IMG/VR virus record: IMGVR_UViG_3300037132_000149
Span: 1 to 64,000 of that record
DNA length: 64,000 nt
Source: a virus
Reading direction: 5' to 3' (one strand)
Positions 22,106-31,100 of the stretch are shown piece by piece (the stretch's first letter is position 1; each line of letters starts with the position of its first letter). Position numbers and translations under genes: made by a program. The notes beneath the pieces were generated by a model. That model worked only from the letters and a program-made list of their open reading frames with translations. It had not been told where the DNA came from and did not search any database.

Positions 22106-25100
22106 TTAGTAGTCGATCGGCACGCCGTGCTGGCGCAGCGTGTTCTCAAGCTCAGTAGCCGCCGGCACGTTCAAGCTGGCCAGCGTCTGGATCTTCCGGT
22201 CGGCCTTGGCTTCCATGATGTCAGAGAGTTCCGCGCGCTCGCTCGCGTCGGCTGCGTTCCACACCTTGACCGCGTCGTCGAAGTTGCTCATGTGCTTCAC
22301 GTCGTACTGCAGGTCACTCATCGAGCCGCGCTCCTGGACCCTGGCAGCGTCCTGCGGCGAGATCTTGCCCGTCGACACCAGGTTCCAGAGGTCAGTCTGC
22401 GAGATCTGGCCGTCCCTGAATTTCTGGCTGAGTTGCACATTGCGCCGGCTTTCGGCCTGCCGCTCCTCGCTCTCCGGCTCGTCGGGTATCCCCCTAACGT
22501 AGAGGTCATGCGCCTTCTTCTCGAGGGGCGTGTGGTAGTTCGCCATGTTCGCGCCGAGCGAGGTGAAGAAGCTCTCGATCAGGCTCTGGTCGTTTGTGGT
22601 GAAGAGTTTCTGGACGGGGATCGGCGTGGTCTGGGTCGCGTAGCTCTTAGCAAAATGCGTCTTTGTTTCCTGCCGGCCAAAGTTGTCGCGGCCGGTGATG
22701 AACTCGATCGTCGGCCGTATCGTGACCGGGTTGAGCCGGTTATAGGTCCACTCAGCCGGGCTCGCCACCAGGTGGGCGATGTCCGAGTAAACGGTGCGGA
22801 CCGAGATCGCCTTGTTGCCCCAGGCCGGGCCCCAGCTCTTTGGCGTGACGACGGTAAAGGCATCCTGCGGATCCCAATGCGCTCCGCGGCGCCAGCCCTG
22901 CTCGTGATTAAGGGCAGCGTTGATGATGCGGCATGCGGCATACATCAGCGCCGCGCCGCGCAACAGGGCCAGCCGCTGCTCCGAGCCAAACTTCGAGAAA
23001 CCCTGCGCCACAAACTGCGCCCGGGCCTTGGTGAAGTCGGGCGAGAACAAGAGCAGGTGTTCGGCAGCCTTGAAGGTCCGGTTATTCATCACCTCAAGGT
23101 GCCGGAAGAACGCCGGATCCTGGCCGGAAAACGCAGCGTTGGTCTGGGCCGCGCTCATCAGGCCGATCTCGTCGCGGGTGAGCTTGGCCTGGGCGCCGGG
23201 CCTTCCGCCGCCGTAGCGCTCAAGGTTGCGCTCGTAGATGATCTTGTACGACTTGGCTTTGAGCCGCGGGATCCAGTCGCGGAAGAGGTACCTGTGATAG
23301 GCGCCCATCCCCGGCAGGCCGCTCAACACGCCCTCGGGGTCGATCTCGACCATCTTGAGGCCGTGGCCGACGCCGTCCTGGACGGTCTTATCCTTGGTCA
23401 GGTCCTCGAGCGAGTCCAGCCGGAACGGGTTGATGAAGTGATCGAGCGCGTGCATGCCGAGCTGCACCTGGTGGAACCCTGAGCCGTAGAGGATCACGCC
23501 CTTCACGGTCGACCCGGCCTTGCCGACCGCCCGCGCCGTGCCCTTGATGATCTTCACGGGCAGGTGGTCTGAGGGTGACTCGAACCAACTGCGGGTGACG
23601 AGATCCGAGACCCGGCCGGCATACTTCGGGTGGATGACGATGTCGCCCTTCATGGCCAATTGCTTGCCCTCGGGCACCGGGAACCTGGGATCTTCGGGGG
23701 TAAACAGTTTCGCCTGCTCCGCCGGGTCCATCTTGGCATAGCCGGGTGCGAGCACCTCGCGGTCCTGGTCGTCGAGTTCCCAGGTAAAGTTGCGCAACTG
23801 GCTGGCCGGGATGCGCACGTAGTCGTCAACGTTCTCGGGCCGCTTTGGCTGCTTCATGATCCGGGTCTCGCCGGCCGTGTTCTTGTCGACGATGGCCCAG
23901 CCTGAGCGGCTCTCAAGCGCAGCCAGAGGCCGGCCATCCTCGGGGTCCACCCCATACAAAAGCGATCGCACAAAGCCGCGGGTCATAAAGGTTTTGGTGA
24001 ACGCATCGTGATACGACGATAAGATCCGGCCGGCGTCCATGGTCTTCGGGTCTTCGCCGCCCATGATCGCGTCGAAGAAACTCGGCCAAACCCGGCGCTT
24101 GAGAAAACTGGGGTTCGACATTAACTCAGAGAAGTCCGTCACCGCGCGCAACTTGGCCAGCGTCTCAGGATCAGTGGCAAAGGTGTGCATGGCGTAGTGT
24201 GACGCGCCCGCCGGCAGCAGGCCAGCGTCGGTCAGGATCTTCAACTGCTGCTGGTAGTAGCGGGTGTGCGCGTCGGCCACCTGCTGCTGTTCCGGGGTTA
24301 GATTGAGCGCATCTTTGAAGGCCTGGGCGTTGCGCTTGCCGCCGGGTTTTGACTCGAAGGCTACCGAGCCCGCGCCGGCTGCCCAGCGCTTGAGTGTTTG
24401 CGGGTCGCCACCGGCTTCGCCGTAGGCGGTCATCGCGTTGCGCTCGCGCTCGCTCGGCGCCACGCGCTTCAATTCCTTCTGGTAGCGATCGACGTCCATC
24501 GCGGCGCGCAGCTCGGCCTTGCGCAGGTCGCCCAGATTCTGGAAGTAGTCGGTCCACGGCGCCGGCTGTCCCCAACTGTCCCAGGCACCTGCTGCCGCGC
24601 CCTTGACGCCACCCCAGGCCTTTTCGATCGCGGTGCCGGTCTTGGCCACGGCGGCGACGCCGGCGTCGCTCGCGGCCTCTACACGCTCGCCCATGCCCAT
24701 CTTGCGGGCCGGCATCCCCTTGAGGTCAGCGATCGCGTCCTCAAGGCTCTTGCCGGTATCATGGCCGCCGGTCGTAACCGTGGTGGGGGTCGCCCGTGGC
24801 GCCTTGAGCCCGGCAAGTCGGTCGTGAAACTCCTCCTCGCTCTCGTCGCCGCGTTTGGCGGTGAGGTCTTCCGACACTGGCGTGCGCTTGAAGAGCGGCT
24901 GGCCCTCGGTCATCACGCTCTCGCGCATGGCGTCGGTGACCGGCAGGTAGGGCACGGTCACAGCGCCCAGTTCGCGGTTCAGCCGGTCGGCTTCGGCCTG
25001 GGCGGCGTCGCGGTCGTAATAGTGCATGTCCTTGGCGGGCGTCAAACCCTCCGACGAGATCACGCTGAAATCCGGCTGGCCGTCGCGCGGCGGTCCTTGC

Positions 25101-28100
25101 GTCACGCGCCATTTGTTATCGGGCAGGCTCGTCTCGACGACCTTGGCGCCGAACGGCTTGCCGATTTTGTTGGCGGTCTGGGGCACGATCTTGTCGTAGA
25201 AATTCTTCATCCCCTCGCCGCCGACCTTGAGGTCGAGGCCAGAGAAGGTTTGGCGGCCTACGGTCCCGGCCGCGGGCGCTCCCGCCACGATCTTTGCCGC
25301 CAGGTCCTTGCCCACGTGGTCTGCCAGTTTCTCCTCGGACACATCCAGTTCGACCTCGCGCCAGCGCCCGTCGGGCATGCGCGCTGTCAGATCGTACTTG
25401 CCATTGCCAAAGCCGATCGCGTCCAAACTCTCGATTTGTCTGCTCAGGTCGTATCGTGCCGCCTGCTGCTCACCCGGCGTCCAACTGATGCCGTCGTAGC
25501 CGTTCTCGGCGGCGTAGCGGATCATCCGCTTCATCAGCAGCTCCGGCCAGGTCTTCTTGAAAGGCGCGTTCGGCACGCCGCGATTCCCGTTTTCATTCAG
25601 CCTACGCTGCGCCTCGTCGTACTCGCGGGTGATCGCCGCGAGCCTTGGGTCATCTCTCTCCGCGCCGCGGAAATCAGAGCGAACGATGTTTGTCTGCTCG
25701 ATTGCGTCTTTTGCGCTAGAGGCAGCAACCGTGTACACGATCCGGCCGTTGACCGAAACCTCCCAATCTCCCGGCGCTCCTGCCGCCGGCTCCGCGCTGA
25801 ATTTAGCGAATCCGCGCAATTGCTTCCAGAGGTCGTTGCGCCGTAGCTCAAGCGCCCTTACTTCCTCGGCCGGAAGAGAGCGCAGATACCCTTCCGTGCG
25901 CCCTCTCTGGTGCCAGTCGCTCTGCAACTCCTCTAGGTGCAGCAGCTTTTCGCCGTTCGGGCCGGTGCGGTCGTTGAAGCGCACATGGCCGATGACGTTC
26001 GGCTCTTCCCAGTGCGGCGTGCGGAAATCGACGGCGTGGGTGTCGCTCCGGCTCTTCGTGTCGGCGACGTACTGCATCGCCCGGCCAGCACTGCTCATGC
26101 CGTAATTCTGCTTGGAGATCATGAACTGTTGGCCCGGCGCGTCGATCGCCCAATGTGTCGGCGTCGTGTCCTTCTCGTTGAGCTTCAGCTCAGAGAGATC
26201 GTAGCGCGAACTGCCTTGCGACGGCAGTGTGAGCAGTAGTTCGCGGTAGTTCTCGCCCCCGGGCAGCGTGTAGCCCTCAAATTTTACGGGGCCGGCGAGG
26301 CGCGGTTCCAGCGCCTTAACCTCGCGCTGGTGCGGTGTTCCGCCTTTCTCGACCTCCTGTATTCCTATATCGTTCGCGGCCAGCGTCTCGCGCAGTTCCT
26401 GCGGCTTGACCGGCGCGGTCCCCTTGGCGCGCAGCAGGTCGCCCAGGCCAGTCCACTCGAGCTCTTCCGGCTTCACGCCGTTGTTTTCCAGCATGCGCAG
26501 GGCGGCGTTGGCCGGCATCGGGCCCTGCATCTTCTGGCCGATCAGCCGCTCGCTCTTGAGGTAGAACGTCGGCGCTTTTTCCAGTCCCTGTTCCCTGTTC
26601 CCTGTTCCCTGTCTTTTGAAGAGCGACCCCTGCGGGCTGGCGTCCGACCCTCTAAACAGCGGCGCGTTGCGCTCCATCTCGCCGGCCTTCTTGTCGATGT
26701 CGGCGAGCGGCGTCCGCAGTTGCTCCTCCATCGCCTGCTTCTCGGCCGCGGTCCTGGCCTCCTCAGCCTCCTTGACCGCGTCCTCCATGCCCGGGAAGGC
26801 GATCGGCTCGCCCTGGAGCGGAACAAAGCCCGGTGGCCGGCGGCGCTGGAAGAGGCCGCCCTGGCCGGCAGCCTCTAGTTCTGCTCGCGTCGGCGCTGTT
26901 CCCTCAGCGCCTGGTTGAAGGCCTGCACCACCGGGCTCTCGGCTCCCCGCCGTATCAGGCGCGAGCCCTTGCCGAGGGGTTGCTTCGCGTACTGCTTCCC
27001 GGTTCGGTTGAGCCACTCCTCGGCCTTCTGCCCCTGCTCCTGCTCGAGCTGTTTGCTGTCCATACTCCCTCGCTCTCTTGATTACTTCGGCCAGTTTCGG
27101 GTCGGCGGCCGGCATCCCGTCGAGGACCGCCGGGCCCTTCTCGTCGATCGCGGCTTCGAGCGCCGCCTGCGCCAGGTCCTGCTGCTCGGTTCCCTTCCAG
27201 TCAATATCGGGGTCGCCCGCGAGCGCCTTCCCGACGATTTCCGCGGCGACCTGTGGGCCGTCGGCTTCCTTGTAGAGTTCCCTCAGTTTTGCCAGAACTC
27301 GCTCAAAGACCGGCATCGCGGCAAGCTCTTCCATGGTATCCGACCCGTAAAGCCCCGACCGGATATACCAGCGATGCCAGAGCTCCTCGCGCAACGTCGC
27401 TGGGTCGTAGTCGCCGCGAATCAGCAGCAGCGAACCGTCGGCGTCGCGGCCCTGGTCGAGTGCGAGCGCCAGCGCCTTGAGCGACTCTGCGGCCTGCCGC
27501 ATGCCGGGCCGTACCCGCACGTTCGACTCAAACGATCGCACCCTGGCCACCATGCGCGAGGCCTCGGCGGCCACGAGATAAACCCCCTCGAAACGGTCCT
27601 CCGGAAAAGCGATCTTCCGGATGGCTTCGTAAGCCGGCGCGTTCATCACATGCACCGGCGCCCCGTCGACTTCCATGCGGTCGACTTTAGCCCTGGCGGC
27701 ATTGTCCCAGGTCAGCCGGTTCTCGGCCGCAGAGAGCTCGCGCTGGTACCGTCCCCTGGCTATAAGTCGATTCTGCGTCTCTTCCGCGGTTTCGCCGGGG
27801 AGGCGACCGGCAGGTCGAGCGCCAGCGGGTACATCTCCAGAAGCTCCTCCGGCGTTGCGTCCCTGGTCGGGAACCAGATCTCCGGCTTCTGTCCGGGCCG
27901 GTACCGCACCTCGGGCGGCAGTATCACCTGCGGCTTGCCGAGTGGCTTCACTCGCTCGAGCGGCTGGCGTAGCAGCCGGCGGCGCCTCCTGAATCCGTGC
28001 CCCAGTTTCGGCATCTTCTCCCCCTACAATCTGGCCCGTGTTTGGCTCGACCTGCGTCGCGCGGTCGTCGTACAGTTTCACCATCTTCGGGTCTTTGATG

Positions 28101-31100
28101 TTCGTGATCGGCAGCACCTGGCCCAGGTGTTGCTGGCTCCAGGCCTCGATCGACGCCCGGGCGACTCCGGTTGGGTCGTCGGCCACGCGCGCCGTAAAGA
28201 ACCTGACATCTTTGACCTGTTTGGCGTCAATCCGCTCGCCATTGGCGAGGATGTTCCTGATCCGGTCGACCATCTCCGGAATCGGTTTCCCGATGAACTC
28301 TTTGCCTTTGAACTCGGTGTAGTGGGCGAGCGTCTTGTCGAGATCGACCCCGATCCACTCGGCCGCCGGATCCACTTTTGGCGGCTGCACCCGCTCAAGG
28401 TCGGTCGGCTTCACAGCCTCGCGGAGCTTGCCGTCAGAGAGCCGGACCCTGGCACGCACCAGCCCGGTTGAGGCCGGCGTCACGTATTGCACCACGCCGG
28501 CGGTGCCGTCCCTCAATCGGACGACGTCGCCCTTGGCTATCTCTCCGGGGCCTCGCTCTGCGGCGGCACTACCGGCTCCTGCTGCGCCGGCGCCTCGCCC
28601 TCCTTGGGTTGCATCAGCCCGAACCGGCTGGCGGCCTGCCGGTACAGCTCGAGGCCCCTCAGCACCCGCTGCTTCGCCGCGCTTGTAAGCCTGGGCCAGT
28701 GCGGTCCTTGCGGCGCTATAGGCTCTGCGTTTGATCTCACTCGCGTTCCCCTTTCCCTCGGCCAGTTCCTTGGCGGCCGCGTTAAGGATGTCGTCGACCG
28801 GCCCGGTGCGCGTACTCAGCCGGTCATAAATTTCCTGGTCCTGCGCCGCGGTCTCAGCGGTCTTCGCGTTGTCGGCCGCGTTGATCTTGTTCTGGCCCTT
28901 TTCAAGCGTTGCCGCGCGGCCCTTGTCGGCGACCGTGGCAAAGAGCCTGCGCTCCCTGCCAATCTCGTCGCGGATATAGGCCGAGATCTCCGCCTTCTCG
29001 AGCGCCAGGTTGCGCCGCATCTCGACCGCTCCGAAGAGCGTCTGCTGCGTCTCGGCGTGTTCGCCGGCACCCGACGCCATCCTGGCTAACTCGGCTACCG
29101 TATCGTCACTTACGCGACGGCCCCGCATCTCCTGGCGCTCGATCAGCTTGAGAATTGCTTCCTGCTGCTCTGGGACCGCCGTGGCGTTGCCGATCTCGAC
29201 GGCGCGGCCGATGCGCAACTGCCCGCTGACGACCTTGTCGAAGAGTGAACTGTGGAGCCGCGACAGCGCCAGGCCGTTCGCGGCCGTGGCTTCACCCAAG
29301 GATATGCCCTTTTCTTTCAGATCCGCAAGCCCAATTCCGGTATCGCGGAAGAACTTCGCTGCGTCAACCGCGGTTCCGCGGCCCTCGGCGATGTTCTGGA
29401 GCGCGGCCGTGGCCCGGGCTTCCTCGGCCGTTGCGGCCGGCAGGTGCAGCGCGTTCAGCCTGGGCACCTTGTTGTCCTTGGCGAGCTGCGCCCGGTGGTG
29501 GCCGTTGACGACGTAGAGTTTACCGTTTGCCGGATCTCGCCAGACGGAGATCACGCCGGCCAGGTCCGGGTTCCATTTCTGGCCTTTGAGCAGGTTGGTC
29601 GTCCCCGAGGCGTCGGTATTGAGTTTGTACTGGAAGCGCTTCGGATCGAAGGCTATCTCGGAAGTCTTGATTGACCCTACTTCGCCCGGGCCGGGTTCGC
29701 GTCCTCGGGCGCCACCTTGATCGACCGCACCTCGCTGGGGTCCAGTTTCAGCAATTCCTCGAAACTCGCCGCGTTCCCGCTCGCCGGCGGCGGTGCGGCT
29801 GGCTTTGTGTTCCTTGAGGGCACGCTCGGCGATGCCGGTGTCTGTTCCTGTGCCATAGCTGAAATCCACTCCTTTGTAGAGTTTGCTGGCCCCGTCCTTG
29901 GTTGTCACCTCGATGGCCCGGCCGCCCAGAATCTGGCGCGCCTTCTCGAGCGCGGCCTTGAGTTGGGCTTCGCTCTGGCCGCGGTAGAGAAACTCGTCGC
30001 CCTTGTCGTGATAGGCCTCGAGACCGGCTGCTCTCAGCGCGTCGGCTTTCGCGCGCAGCAGCTCGTCGCCGGCGGCGTAGCCAAAACGGTCATTGAAGGC
30101 CTTGAGGCCGTCCGCATCCGACATCGCGACCGAGGCGGCCGGCTGCTCGCGCTGCTTCTCTTCAAAGGCCCGGCGGTTGGGCAGGCCAGTCTTCTCGCTG
30201 GTCAGCAGTTCGCGCCGCATCTCCTCGGGCGCCATCTCGGCCACACGCTGCCGGCGGCCAGCGTCGACGCGCCGGTCTGGCGCGCCCTTGAGCGGGATCT
30301 CGGTTTCATTCCCCTTACTGTCGGTAACCGTGATCGAGTTGACCTTGAACGGCTTGCCTGCTGTGACCTGGTTGCCCACATACTTCTGAGCAGCCTCGGG
30401 CTTCACGTAGGCGATGGTCGCGTGGGGTTTGTAGTCGGCGAAGTTTGACCGCGCAAAGTCGCCATGCTGCTCGATCTCGCGGTTGAGGCGGGCGAGCTCG
30501 GTGCTCTCGACCGGCGCATGCAGGGGCACGGCGCCATCAGAGTGAACTGAAGGCGGGAAGGCTGCGACGGGCCCCAGCGTCGCATCGAATGGGCTCTGCG
30601 ACTCGATGTAGGAGCGCAGCTCCGGGGTCAGGTCATGTTGCAGGCCGTAACGCACCGTAACATGGTTGCCGCCCACATCCTTGCCCTGGCCGGCAAGGTC
30701 GGCGTCGGGAATCGCGGCGCGGGCCTGCTCGATCGCCTGGGCGGCTTCGGATCCAGCCGGGATGTTCGAGTGCGTGGTGCCGAACTCGTGCTCGGTCGCC
30801 GTCTCCTGCTGGCGCGCCTGAAAGTCCTGCCAGTGTTGGTCGTTCCGCTGGCGCAGCTCGGCTGCGGCATCCTTGTCGCCGTCGCGCGCCTTCTCGTAGA
30901 GGCTGTGGTCTTTATTGGCGGCGTCGGCCACTTCGCGCGGCAGAATCTGCACCTCGTGCGACACATCGGACCCGGGCGCGCGCACGTTGAGCGTGTAGGA
31001 GTGGAACCCATGATCCTCGTCGCCCTGGGCGAAGTTGTCCTGCTCGGCGTGCACCTCGAAGCGCTGGCGAAGCGCCGCGATCGTAGCCGGAACGTCAGCC

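Noticed and set aside
24398-25846. 482-codon plus-strand frame opposite the giant gene
   Set aside because: It mirrors the coding sequence of the giant protein; composition is Arg/Leu-rich antisense type with no domain or ribosome-binding site.
29850-30240. Active diguanylate cyclase in the giant protein
   Set aside because: The fold matches GGDEF, but the signature is KGDEF, and GGDEF-like modules of polyvalent proteins need not make c-di-GMP. I call it GGDEF-like only.
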